A DNA stretch of 64,000 nt from Sesamia nonagrioides (taxonomy: Eukaryota > Arthropoda > Insecta > Lepidoptera > Noctuidae): positions 1,733,501 to 1,797,500 of the forward strand of contig JADWQK010001779.1 in NCBI GenBank assembly GCA_017933935.1. The letters run 5' to 3'. The notes under the pieces are model-generated. The model was not told the DNA's origin and did not search any database. It saw nothing but the letters and a program-made list of their open reading frames with translations. Shown here piece after piece: positions 53,713-63,705 of this stretch. The first letter of the stretch is position 1; every line of letters starts with the position of its first letter. Position numbers and translations under genes: made by a program.

Positions 53713-54075
53713 TACTAGCTTTCAGCCCGTGGCTTCGCCCGCGTGGAATTCCGTTATATCGCGCTTTTAGATTCCTCATTTTCGGGGATTTTTAAAGTAT
53801 CATTTAGCTAAGTTTACATGTGCATATTCATTTGCAATATATTATATTGTGTTAAACGACACACAGCGCCATCTATCACCAAACTGGTATAAAGCTAAAA
53901 ATATTTTTGTTTTCCCTCGGGAATATCAAATTTTTCCTGGCTAAAAAATACCCTATTTTTAATGCGGACTTCTAACTTTACGTTTACAAAATTTCAAAGC
54001 AATCGGTTCAGTACTTACGGCGTGAAAGCGGAACAAAGAAACAAAGTCACTTTCCGATTTATAATATTGGTAAGG
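53713..54075 (+). mobile_element. RepB, long variant
   Basis: CTAGCTTTCAGCCCGTGGCT, TATCGCGCTTTTAGATTCC and CCGATTTATAATATTGGTAA mark it. About 110 bp of extra sequence, including CACACAGCGCCATCTATCAC, is inserted in the middle. Confidence 0.78.
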
Positions 54076-54115
54076 ACAGGGCTCTTTTCTGTGGGTAGAC
54101 CATAACCCACAATTC

Positions 54116-54515
54116 TCGATGGTAGGCCATAACATCGGCTGCCGGCAGAAGTTACCACCCACCAGACAAAGTCTTGCCGCCGAGCGATTCGGTGTGTTCC
54201 GGCACGCTATTTGGTGAAGCCGTGCTGAGGACAGGTTTAAGCAGAATAAGCAGTTGTGTTGCGATGTGTGCCGGGTATGTACGATGCGTCAAACGTTGTT
54301 GTGTCGGGAGTTTGGTCGTGGAGGGTCTCCAGACCAATCTCCCTCTAGCGCAGCATCGTTGGTCGTGTTGTTGGGTTTAACATTGCTTCACCTCGCTCAA
54401 GTGTTGTCTTCCTTCCTATTCGCTAAGTTTTTTTTAAGTGAATATGCTCTATAAATTAGTGTGCTTTATCATCACTGTTTACCATCAGGATTGCAGTTAA
54501 GCACTAGTTTAGCCC
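54116..54515 (+). mobile_element. SINE-E, full-length copy
   Basis: From GGTAGGCCATAACATCGGCT through GCCGTGCTGAGGACAGG and GGGTCTCCAGACCAATCTCC to ACCATCAGGATTGCAGTTAA, GCACTAGTTTA. Confidence 0.82.
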
Positions 54516-54666
54516 AAAGACCCTTGAGTTTCCTTTGCCATTATTTCGCAAAGGTACACCTGGCAAGCAATAGTAAAAGAATGAAAATGAAGAGTGTAGT
54601 TATTTTTGCAATAATTTGTCACTTGAAAATATTTCCCATACCCTATAAACAATTTCATTTTACTTA

Positions 54667-54885
54667 GAGACTAGCGACCGCTAGCGACTTCGTTCGCGTG
54701 GTTCAGTTATGCTCCGCTCCTATTGGTCACAGAGTGATGTTATATAGCCTAAAGCCTTCCTGGATTAATAGGCTATCCTATGCAAAAATAATTTTTCAAA
54801 TCGGACTCGTAGTTCCTGAGATTAGCGCGTTCAAACAAACAAAAAACAAACTCTTCAGCATTATATATTAGTATAGATAGATTGG
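54667..54885 (-). mobile_element. RepA, full copy
   Basis: In reverse it has CTAGCGACCGCTAGCGACTT, CTCCGCTCCTATTGGTCACA and ACTCTTCAGCATTATATATT. Confidence 0.85.
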
Positions 54886-54966
54886 TGGCGCTAATCACTG
54901 ATGGGTTCTCTGCTTGATTGTCAACAATTTTTATTATTTTACAAAGATTTTGAAGCTACCTTCAAT

Positions 54967-55359
54967 CATCATCATCTCTGCGTTAATCCCAGTCGCATCC
55001 GTAGCTTTTCAGCTTTTGAGTCTGGGGTTCGCTTTACCAGTCCAACTGCTGATTTTGGCTAAACTTCGATATTTTCCATGAAGCGACTGCCGTCTGCCCT
55101 CCACAACCCGAAGGCAATATCTAGGCATTGCAGTTAAACCAATTGTTAGACTTTTGATGGCTCCAATAACCCTTAACGACTGCCACTAGATGTTCGTATG
55201 GCAACCGGGACCAACGGCTTAACGTGCTTTCCGGAGCAGGACCAGACCAGTGCAAATATTCATATTCATGAATACAAATATTTGCACTGTGCGGGGATCG
55301 AACCCGCGCCTCCTTGCGCAACGGCCACGTTCGCTACCACTACGCCACGGAGGCTGTCG
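54967..55359 (-). mobile_element. SINE-3, full copy with 16-bp target duplication
   Basis: TGAAGCTACCTTCAAT is repeated exactly at 54951-54966 and 55360-55375. In between, the minus strand gives GACAGCCTCCGTGGCGTAGT, a B box CGCGGGTTCGATCCCCGC and the GCAGAGATGATGATG tail. Confidence 0.93.
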
Positions 55360-55375
55360 TGAAGCTACCTTCAAT

Positions 55376-55858
55376 ATCCAACACTAATTAGTTTCACGTT
55401 ACTTAGCAAAAGATCGTGTGCTGAGCATTCCTAACATTGCATGTACTTGGCTCATTAATAATACTTTCTAATAATTATTAGATAACAAACTCTTTTTATC
55501 GCTTGATGTTCTTGTCTTTGGTACATTTTTTTTTTATAATAGGGTGGCCACCTGCTTTATCAATTAATTAATTTTTAATTAAACGGTTTTATTAATTGTA
55601 ATCGCAATAACAGAGATTTATCGTTTGAAATATCGCCACATCTATGTATTAAAATTTCAACGATAACTGTAGGCTTTGTTTTCATTCATTAGATTTTTTT
55701 TGTTTTTTGTTGCATGATGGACATACGGACGATGGAATTTGAATTTGAAAACGAAATGTTTCTCCATAAATAAATAAATAATAATTTAATTAATAATCTT
55801 GGCGGGTAATTTTTAATTGGCACCCGATGAAAATTGACTTCTCTTAGTTGTAATAAAA
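55376..55858. other. AT-rich DNA, nothing recognised
   Basis: No gene or repeat recognised. Confidence 0.4.
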
Positions 55859-55859
55859 C

Positions 55860-56478
55860 TTAAAAAGGAGATGTTTCATTTTGGGCCACCACTATGTACG
55901 CTATATAGATAAAAAGGAAAAAAATAATAGATTTTCATAAAAAATACTACTAAATTAATTTGAATAAAAATACAAGAATATATAATTAATTAATTGAAAC
56001 GTTTTTTAATGAGATAACCCTTTAGATAACCCGGTAGCCATGACAGTAGTTATGACGTTTGATTGGCGACTTTGACAGTTCTATTTTCCCGTTCGTCGTT
56101 CATATCGAGTGTTGATTTGAGTTGATTGTGTTTATTTAATGGGCCGTATGTTCCGAATTCATGTTTTGTTTTTTTCGCAGTCATATTATAATATAGATAC
56201 GATAATATAGATACGATAATATAGATACGATAGCCTTAGATACATGACACATCAATCAAAAGTCACTGTCAAATTCTTATTTCGCTTATTGCTGACCACC
56301 ATATTTATTAGTAGTTGTGTTGCACTCCTTGGCCGAGTTAAATTGAATCTGTATAAAAACTAAGCCAAAATATAGGAAATTAACATTAAAAACAGTTAAC
56401 TATAGCGTAGCTATACCTAGCATTAAGTGGCCCATGTGCTGGCCCAGGCTCCATACATTTCTGAAACATCTCCTTTAA
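55860..56478. mobile_element. TTAA-flanked MITE (AAGGAGATGTTTCA ends)
   Basis: TTAA-AAAGGAGATGTTTCA at the left mirrors TGAAACATCTCCT-TTAA at the right. A weaker second match (TGGGCC and GGCCCA) lies just inside. It contains three copies of the 14-mer AATATAGATACGAT near 56193-56234. TTAA duplications are typical of piggyBac-type elements. No transposase is present. Confidence 0.7.
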
Positions 56479-56595
56479 AACAAAAATTATTCCTATACCA
56501 CCAAAGGTGACGATAATGATATTGACAGTAATTTAAGTAACAAAAGAAAAAAAAATGTTTAGAGACCTTTCTAGAGGCTAAACTATGGGTCAGTC

Positions 56596-56772
56596 TATCC
56601 TATGGGTCAGGGTTGCGGGTTGGTTAAACAAGAAACCGTGGCCCTGGCCGTCCCACAGGCAAACGAAGAAACACGGGTGGGTTTTAGTCAGTAAAAGTTT
56701 GACACGCCCTTCCGCACCGCCCAGAGCGGGAGAAGTCATTTGATGATTACCCATCCCATCAAAAAAAAAAAG
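56596..56772 (+). mobile_element. R1-clade-like LINE 3' tail
   Basis: TGGGTCAGGGTTGCGGGTTG, AAGAAACCGTGGCCCTGGCC, AGTAAAAGTTTGACACGCCC and an A-rich tail match 61520-61675 and, reversed, 3690-3850. Confidence 0.8.
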
Positions 56773-57065
56773 GTTAAACTTCCTACATTCAGAAAAACAA
56801 AAGAACAACATTTGGGGTTCTTTAAGACGATTTCATGTTGTTATGTCAACTGAAATGAACCTATCGATTAAGAAACATTATACCATTACTAATATTTTAT
56901 ATACTCTTGTTAGAACTCTATAGAACTTCTATAGGACGACTCAGTTATCCTTCATCCACACGAATAGTGAATGGTCTACATTTCCTTAGCAATTTGCTTT
57001 TATTGCCTATGATTGTTGATCTGACTGAATAAGCAATTTCATCAGTACTATTTAATGTGTCTATA

Positions 57066-57215
57066 ATTTATTTTCCCACTTCTGCACAGAGGCCTCCAAT
57101 CTGTGAGTGCTACTCCTTAGACCAAATGCCACCGTGCCTAGCTAGAATTTTTTGTTTCCAGGACATAGTCGGTTTCCTCGCAATGTTTTCCTTCACTACA
57201 ATAAGAGTTTAGGAT
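57066..57215 (-). mobile_element. SINE-4 fragment
   Basis: CCCACTTCTGCACAGAGGCC, ACATAGTCGGTTTCCTCGCA and ATGTTTTCCTTCACTA resemble 640-800 in the same order. Confidence 0.45.
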
Positions 57216-57395
57216 AGTTTAATCAAGACCTAGCAGAATTAACAAACATACTTAGGCTGTAAGTAGCGTTTCTGGCGTTCTTTAAGGAGCTGGGGTAGAT
57301 TGAAGGAACATTGATCCCACCCGTACTCAGAATACGCGCATTGTAGTGAAGTTGCGACACCAGCCCTTATGACCCATTGCTTAACATTGTAAGTA
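57216..57395. other. Short unassigned DNA
   Basis: Contains TTCTTTAAGGAGCTGGGGTA; nothing recognised. Confidence 0.3.
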
Positions 57396-57396
57396 G

Positions 57397-57695
57397 TATG
57401 TATCAGCATTATCATCAACTGCTGCAGCTGCTGGACACAGGTCTCCTTTCATACACAGGGATTGAGCGTAATCACCACGCTTGCTCATTGCGGGTTGGCG
57501 ATTTTATACTTAAAATCCAGGTTTCCTCAAGATGTTTTCCTTCGGCTTTTATTCAGTCATTGGTGTCCAAGATTTACTTAGAAAGTACATATATCTCAGG
57601 AAAGTTACTTAGGTACTTGCCTGACCTGGTATCGAACCCGCACACTCATACTTGAGAGGCTTGTGTTTTAACCACTAGGCCACCACGACTTTCTA
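57397..57695 (-). mobile_element. SINE-2, full copy
   Basis: The minus strand runs from AAGTCGTGGTGGCCTAGTGG and CGGGTTCGATACCAGGTC to CCTGTGTCCAGCAGCTGCAG, so the tail is altered. Confidence 0.88.
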
Positions 57696-57699
57696 AGTA

Positions 57700-58540
57700 A
57701 CGAAGTTCGAAGTTAGACTAAGTAGTATACTAAGTTGATATTATACATGTCTCAATAATATTAATTAATACTATCGCCCGCTACAAAATTTTACACAAAA
57801 ATATGAATAATTCATGCTATGATGATGAATAGAACCTGCGCTGTGAATACATTGCATATCATTACATGTTAGTACGGCAATTAGAGAAAAATAGAGCCTC
57901 AATATTTAGGTGAAGGAAATAGATAACTATGTCTATGATAATTAGAATTATTGACCTCATTATCTAATTTAATAGGATAGTTTGATATGATTTCATAGGT
58001 TGTGCCTAACTCCCATGAGAAGAACAATTAAGTGTATGTACGTAGTAGCTTCTTCCAGAATAATTTCTTATTTTCAGTAAAATAGCACCGCCTAGGTATT
58101 ACTTGATTTTCGCTAAGAATTCTTTCCTACTTTTTTCTGCTCGTATCCTTCAGAACCTAGCCTGATGGTAAAGAAGCTATAGCCTTGCTCAAGAATTGAG
58201 CTATCAAAGTAAATAAAAAACAAAACGCTATTTTTCAAATAGAAACAGAAAATATCAAAATCCAAATTATTCCCGATGACTACAAGAACTGTGACCACGC
58301 CCTTTGAGTACCCTTCATCGAGTGACAGTACGACCACGATACGTAGCAAGAGTGGGTGGCCCCAAATATTTAGTCTAATTGTCCTGCGTATGCGCCGGTA
58401 TTCCGCTCTATTGTGCGCCGGATTGACTGACTAGAACCTATCTCGTGAACTTTATTCTCTCGTCATTGTTACAAATAATGGCAGACTGATGACAGTGATC
58501 TTATGGTGTAGGTATTTTTAACGTTTATTATATCCAACTA
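57700..58540. other. AT-rich DNA, nothing recognised
   Basis: No gene recognised. A 78-codon frame on the minus strand (58113-58349) has no recognisable domain. Confidence 0.4.
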
Positions 58541-58543
58541 AAG

Positions 58544-58838
58544 TCATCATCATCATCAACCTTTTTATCGTCTCGCTGCTGGGCACAGGTCTTCTCTCAT
58601 AGAGAGAAGGATGGAGCGTAATCACCACGCTTGCTTAATGCGGGTTGGCGATTTCAGACTTATAAAGTCCAGGTTTCCTCAAGATGTTTTCCTTCACCTT
58701 CAGTCATTGGTGTCCAAGATATACTTAGAAAGTACATATAACTTCAGAAAAGTTACATTGGTACTTGCCTGACTTGGAATCGAACCGGCGAACTCATACT
58801 TGAGAGGCTGGTGTTTTAACCACTAGGGCACCACGACT
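58544..58838 (-). mobile_element. SINE-2, full copy
   Basis: The minus strand reads AGTCGTGGTGCCCTAGTGGT and CGGTTCGATTCCAAGTCAGG and ends CAGCGAGACGATAAAAAGGT, TGATGATGATGA. Confidence 0.9.
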
Positions 58839-58889
58839 CACGAGACCTGTGCCCAACAGTGGGACGATAAAAAGGTTGATGATGATGAA
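58839..58889 (+). mobile_element. SINE-2 tail in opposite orientation
   Basis: GAGACCTGTGCCCAACAGTG and GGACGATAAAAAGGTTGATG adjoin the head of the preceding copy, so the two tails form a 250-bp-loop inverted pair. Confidence 0.85.
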
Positions 58890-58930
58890 AGTAAATCTGT
58901 TAAATTAAATTCCTAGGTACTAATAAAAAT

Positions 58931-59455
58931 GGCGCCGATTCTCTTTTGAAATTTAATTAAGCTTGTGATAAACTAAATTTAAATTTAATGCATCTTTTTC
59001 TTTCTATTTCACTAGCTGTGCCACGCGGTTTCACCCGCATAGGTTTCGATGTGTTCTATTATATGCTCCGCACCTATTGGTCGCATAGTGATGTTATTTA
59101 TATAGCCTAGAGCCTTCCTTGATCAATGGGCTATCTAAAGCAAAAAGAATTGTTCAAATCGGACTGTAATACCTGAGATTAGAGCGTTCAAACAAACAAA
59201 CTCTTCAGCTTTATATATTAGTATAAAGAAAGTACAGAAGATAATATCTTCGTATAGACCTGTCAATTTTAGTCCGCGCCTGACGTAAACTGACGTATTT
59301 TTAGTCGCCATGTTTATAATCGCGTCTAAACTGTCTATGGAATTATTGAATTAAACTAAAATGTTATCTTCTATCCTTTTCTTAATGAAATAGGAAGAAA
59401 AAGATGCACTTAACTTAAAATTAGTTTAGTTCGTGAACAAGAGAATCGACGCCAT
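58931..59455. mobile_element. Foldback MITE, copy 2, split by RepA
   Basis: GGCGCCGATTCTC at the left and GAGAATCGACGCC at the right are its ends. AATGCATCTTTTTCTTTC and GAAAAAGATGCACTTAACTT mirror each other. Removing 59013-59227 restores the layout of copy 1. Confidence 0.85.
59013..59227 (-). mobile_element. RepA nested in the foldback MITE
   Basis: CTAGCTGTGCCACGCGGTTT, CTCCGCACCTATTGGTCGCA and CTCTTCAGCTTTATATATTA in reverse RepA order. Confidence 0.88.
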
Positions 59456-59547
59456 TATGTCTTCCGGCCAGATTTCATCAGAATCAAAATAATAGTATAA
59501 ACTTAACTAGAAAAGAAACAGAAAATCGACTCGAGAGATCGAGTCAT

Positions 59548-60012
59548 CATCATCATCAGCCTCTACTCGTCCACTCCTGGACATAGGCCTCTTCCATGGC
59601 ACGCCAACAAGCTCGATTCTGAGCAGCTCGATGCATGGATGCATGATGCATTTCGGGGAGTGTGCGAGGGAATTGCATGATTTAATTCCCCCATCTCCAT
59701 TCCACCAGCGGACGACCCGTCGTACGGCTGGTTTCCACCCTTACGTTGTTAACACCACTACGATCCGGACGAAGCGTTTCGCCTCCTCCTTTATACCGCG
59801 TACATCGAGGGACTGGAACAATTTGCCAGCGGCGGTGTTTCCGTCGGACTACAATTTGAGTGTCTCCAAGGCTAGAGTGAATAGGCTCTTAATGAACTAG
59901 TGCGCTTTACCATCAACGATTGCGTCACTGCTTACCATCAGGCAGGATTGCGGTCAAGCGCTGGTTTATAATATGTAACAAAAAAAAAAAGCTCTCCGCC
60001 AGCCACTAGATT
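59548..60012 (-). mobile_element. RTE family-2 LINE tail, split
   Basis: In reverse, the 3' end at 59548-59629 (CCTCTTCCATGGCACGCCAA, AGCTCGATTCTGAGCAG) continues at 59991-60012 (CTCTCCGCCAGCCACTAG). Between them sits another LINE, with AGCTC on both sides. Confidence 0.8.
59630..59989 (+). pseudogene. LINE C-terminus nested in RTE
   Basis: An 89-codon frame reads MHFGECARELHDLIPPSPFH, FHPYVVNTTTIRTKRFASSF and IPRTSRDWNNLPAAVFPSDY, then NLSVSKARVNRLLMN and a stop. It is the end of a Jockey/CR1-type polymerase. The 3' UTR GATTGCGTCACTGCTTACCA, TCAGGCAGGATTGCGGTCAA and a poly-A tail equal the tail of SINE-E. Only the last 360 bp of the LINE were inserted. Confidence 0.85.
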
Positions 60013-60014
60013 TT

Positions 60015-60477
60015 TAACCTACAAAATAAAACCAGGAAAGAGCTTCAACATCCATACAACACATAAATCAACAACATTCCCCTTGCCGATTAAACATGTC
60101 AAATATTAAATGCATTTATCGGTCTTCCGACTATTTCAATTGGATTGCCTGACAGATGGCCACTCCCCGGCGCTCCCTGGCCTTGGTTCACCCACTTCAA
60201 ACCTCACGTCCATGGCTACAGATAAGGCCTTTATGTCATAGTAGTAAGGGCGGTTTTCGTAGGTCAAGTGTGGTGGTCGTATGGTTGACAGTACGTGCAA
60301 TGTGGAGAAGTAAGGTCAGTCAGGAGACATGGTAAGTTAATTGATTTATATACAATTGTTTTGTGATAGTCTGAGGACGTTATTTAAGGAAATGTTGTAT
60401 TATTTACGTTTCTTAAAAATTGGATCAAATGAAACATGATTTTATTTCTGTATTTAACTTTGTATGTACAAACAGTC
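60015..60477. other. Intergenic DNA, nothing recognised
   Basis: No gene or repeat recognised. Confidence 0.4.
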
Positions 60478-60892
60478 TTCGAGTCGCTAAACTTAAGTGG
60501 CAGTGGGCAGGGCACATTGCTCGTAGAACCGATGGCCGATGGGGCAGTAAGGTTCTGGAGTGGTGGCCACGTACTGGAAGACGCAGCGTAGGGAGGCCCC
60601 CAACAAGGTGGACCGATGACCAGCCCCCTAATCGGCAAACGCATTTTTGTCAAATGATTGCGACTAGTTGGGATCGTTTGGACCAAATGGACCAATCGGC
60701 GGCCCGAACGATACCAACTGATCCCAACTAGTCGCAATCATTTCACAAAAATGTGTTCGCCGATTAGGGGGCTGGTGAAGGTCGCGGGAAGCCGATGGAT
60801 GCGGGTAGCACATGACCGGTCAGCGTGGAAGCCTTGGGGGAGGCCTTTGTCCAGCAGTGGACTGTGGACAGGCCGAAGAAGAAGAAGAAGTT
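60478..60892 (+). pseudogene. RTE LINE end, split by a MITE
   Basis: RVAKLKWQWAGHIARRTDGR, WGSKVLEWWPRTGRRSVGRP and PTRWTDD are in one frame up to 60621. After the MITE, LVKVAGSRWMRVAHDRSAWK follows, then a 1-base shift and the GTCCAGCAGTGGACTGTGGA, GAAGAAGAAGAAG end. Confidence 0.88.
60622..60772. mobile_element. 151-bp palindromic MITE
   Basis: AGCCCCCTAATCGGC and its mirror GCCGATTAGGGGGC bound it. A second inner pair is GATTGCGACTAGTTGGGATC and GATCCCAACTAGTCGCAATC. Comparison with the unbroken RTE copy (GATGACCTGGTGAAGG) shows an insertion with no obvious target duplication. Confidence 0.88.
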
Positions 60893-61189
60893 CAAACAGT
60901 TTTGCACCTCAATCATATCACACCTTTCTCAAGGGCTTTTTTTGTTGGACGTCAAAACTTCCTTCATACTTTATAATATACATAAATGAGGCATCATTTT
61001 AAAGCTTTTTTAGACCACTACACCGGAAAAATATACAAATTACTCACATTCCAGCGGTTTTTCGAATATTTACGATTGAAAATCAAGGATTATTCAAATC
61101 CCGCCTTCGATCTATCGATCCACTATCGTGAACATCGAGATATATCTAAATGAAAGTGCAAACACTTCGCATGGATCATCCAGTTATAT

Positions 61190-61680
61190 TTTCTGTTATC
61201 TATGGCCCTGGCCCTGGTCCAGGCCATGGTCCGGAGCGAGAGTGCATGGTAGGCCGTCACCTCCTTCTGCGAAATAGTAATGCTGGCAAAGGAGAATGTG
61301 GAGTGCGTGAGGGAGCGGGAATCCCAGCGCCCTCACGCCACTAGCCGCCGCAGGAGACGACCTGGTCGGGAGACAACATCAAACTCCCGGCCACAGTAGG
61401 CGCGGGCTTGCGTAAGGGCAAGATAAGGACCAGGCCCTGGTCGTCGGCGCGTTGTGTTTCACGCGTGTCTCAAAGAAATGTCAGCACATCGTGACTGGGT
61501 CCATTAAGACCGATCCCTCCTGGGTCTGGGTTGCGGATTGGTTAAAAAGAAACCGTGGCCCTGGCGCACAGGCAAGAGAAGGAGCACGGTTAGGTCAGTA
61601 AAAGTCTGACACGCCATTCCGCTCCGCCCAGAGCGGGATACGTCATTTGATGAATTCCCATCCAGAACAAATAAAAAACA
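61190..61680 (+). pseudogene. R1-clade-like LINE end and 3' UTR
   Basis: The coding end reads with one shift as AVTSFCEIVMLAKEN and VREGAGIPAPSRH before a stop. The 3' part GTCAGCACATCGTGACTGGG, GAAACCGTGGCCCTGGCGCA and CTCCGCCCAGAGCGGGATAC matches 3690-4140 reversed. Confidence 0.72.
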
Positions 61681-61689
61681 TGATACAAA

Positions 61690-62060
61690 TACCCATATGC
61701 TTTATGTAAATGTAGTTCCTTTCTTTCTATCCAAAATCTCAATCAATCATTTAATTATGATTTTCCGGTTAAATTCTCATGAAGAAATTTACATTTCACT
61801 TACCTACATGAAAATGAACATACAAATTATTACAATAATAATAATAACCATCATCATTTATTTCAAATAACACTGACTCATATACAATTGCTACACACAT
61901 AAAAAAAAATTGGCACAATACATGTGTGCCAAATTTTATCAAAAACCTGAGTAACAAAAATTCTTCCATACATTTATACATGCATCCTCACAAACTTATA
62001 ATATTTGTACTTAATATAGTAGGATTAGTAAAACTAATTACGCGACTTTATAAGCATACA
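61690..62060. other. AT-rich DNA, nothing recognised
   Basis: No gene or repeat recognised. Confidence 0.4.
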
Positions 62061-62062
62061 GG

Positions 62063-62470
62063 CATATACAACGTGTAACAAAAAGGGTATATATATACCA
62101 AGGGCATGGCATCTATAGATGATATCAAACGATATCGGAAGGGTTTCAACTCAAAATAAAATACTCAAAAAATTGGTACCAGATTTTCGTTTTCGTGTTT
62201 TCTTAAAATAAAATCATAACAAACGTGGCAGCACACTACATACGTTAATAACTACTCGTTACCCGTCACGTTACTTGCCAAAATCCGATAAATGTCTTCA
62301 ATATCTCTGTGCGACTAGTATGATAGTAGCCTATCACAGGCGGTGTTTTTCCTCATAACTTCCTAACATAAAGAGATAGGATTAAAAAACCCTTCAAATA
62401 TCGTTTGATATCATGTAAAGATGCCATGCCTTTCTTATGTATATACCCTTTATGTTACACGTTGTATATG
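62063..62470. mobile_element. Foldback MITE (CATATACAACGTGTAACA ends)
   Basis: About 85 bp at each end are inverted copies: CATATACAACGTGTAACA, AAAGGGTATATA, GGCATGGCATCT and GATATCAAACGATAT appear at the left and, reversed, at the right ending TGTTACACGTTGTATATG. The inner 240 bp has no coding frame. No other copy was seen in the window. Confidence 0.85.
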
Positions 62471-62924
62471 ACATTTTTATTACGACTCAAAATGCTCAGA
62501 CCAGATCGCAGACATTCCACAAAAAATAGACTCCTACATATTTTACAACGAACTTGGGTAATCAGATCCCTACCCGGAAGATACTTCGGAAGAACTGCCG
62601 ACAAGTACCCGCAATTATAAATAAAAACCGGTTATACATATTTGACACTCCTTGCAATTAAAATGTCAAATGATAATGATTACCATTTAATTCACATTAT
62701 GAACTGTATGACGGATAATGTTTTTATAGCAAATTTGCGTTTTATTGCTGTACGACCCTCCGGCGACAGTTTAAGGACTTTTTATTGCAAACATTATCGT
62801 AACTATGCAAAATATATTGAAAAGCTGTTGTCATTGGTGACGAGAAGCGATGGCTTAGTGGTGTAGGCCGCGACTTACAAGTTCTAGGTAGTAAATTCGA
62901 ACTCTGTCAAGAGCTATCTTCTTC
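62471..62924. other. AT-rich DNA, nothing recognised
   Basis: Frames of 71 and 74 codons (62405-62866) resemble nothing I know. Near 62845 a GCGATGGCTTAGTGGTGTAG word resembles a tRNA-type A box of another SINE. Confidence 0.35.
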
Positions 62925-63197
62925 TTCAGCTTATAGAAGCCCACTGCTGGACAAAGGCCCTCCCCCGTGACCGGTCCCGTGCTGCCCGCATCCACCGGCT
63001 TCTCGCAACCCTCACCAGGTCATCGATCCACCTTGTTGTGGGCCTCCCTACGCTGCGTCTTCCGGTACGTGGCCACCACTCCAAACCAACTGCCGCATCG
63101 GCCATCGGTCCTACGAGCAATGTGCCCTGCCCACTGCCACTTAATTTTAGCGACTCGAAGAGCTATGTCGGTGACTTTGGTTCTTCTGCGGATTCAA
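62925..63197 (-). pseudogene. RTE LINE end
   Basis: The minus strand ends TGGGCTTCTATAAGCTGAAG and codes, with shifts, for EWWPRTGRRSVGRPTTRWID and DLVRVARSRWMRAARDRS. It is the same family as 46202 and 60478. Confidence 0.82.
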
Positions 63198-63199
63198 GA

Positions 63200-63265
63200 G
63201 CTTTCATCGTCAACCCTTTTATCGTCCCACTGCTGGGCACAGGTCTCCTCTCATACAGAGAAGTA
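63200..63265 (-). mobile_element. SINE-2 3' end
   Basis: CAACCCTTTTATCGTCCCAC and CAGGTCTCCTCTCATACAGA in reverse SINE-2 order. Confidence 0.8.
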
Positions 63266-63284
63266 TATGAAGAGAACTTAACTC

Positions 63285-63432
63285 AAGAGCTTTACTTTGT
63301 GTAAATTATTACATCACCACTGCGCTCAAAACGGTGAAGGAAAACATCGCGAGAAAACCGGCATGTCCTAAAGATAACATTTCTAAGACATGTGACATCT
63401 ACCAACCCGTGCTGGGCTCGCGTGCTAAATTT
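63285..63432 (+). mobile_element. SINE-4 fragment
   Basis: ACGGTGAAGGAAAACATCGC, GAGAAAACCGGCATGTCC and CATCTACCAACCCGTGCTGG match the reversed piece at 690-830. Confidence 0.55.
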
Positions 63433-63442
63433 TTTTTTTTTT

Positions 63443-63705
63443 ATATGCTCCGCTCCTATTGGTCGCAGCGTGGTATTAAAGCCAAACAAATAAACTCTTC
63501 AGCTTTATTTGTACTAATATATAAAGCTGAAGAGCTTGTTTGTTTGTATGTTTGTTTGTTTGAACGCGCTAATCTCAGGAACTACTAATCCAAATTGAAA
63601 AATTCTAACTGAAAAGGCTAACACTATATAACATTACGCTGCGACCAATAGGAGCGGAGCATAACTAACTCCACGCGAACGAAGTCGCTGGCGGCCGCTA
63701 GTATA
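63443..63705. mobile_element. Two RepA pieces in inverted arrangement
   Basis: A reversed piece (63443-63505: CTCCGCTCCTATTGGTCGCA, AACTCTTCAGCTTTA) faces a forward full copy (63509-63705: AAAGCTGAAGAGCTTG to CGGCCGCTAGTATA). The AGCTGAAGAG ends meet around TTTGTACTAATATA. Confidence 0.85.

Noticed and set aside
60384..61002. Host gene from overlapping 103-117-codon frames
   Set aside because: The frames are the RTE LINE end plus a palindromic MITE.
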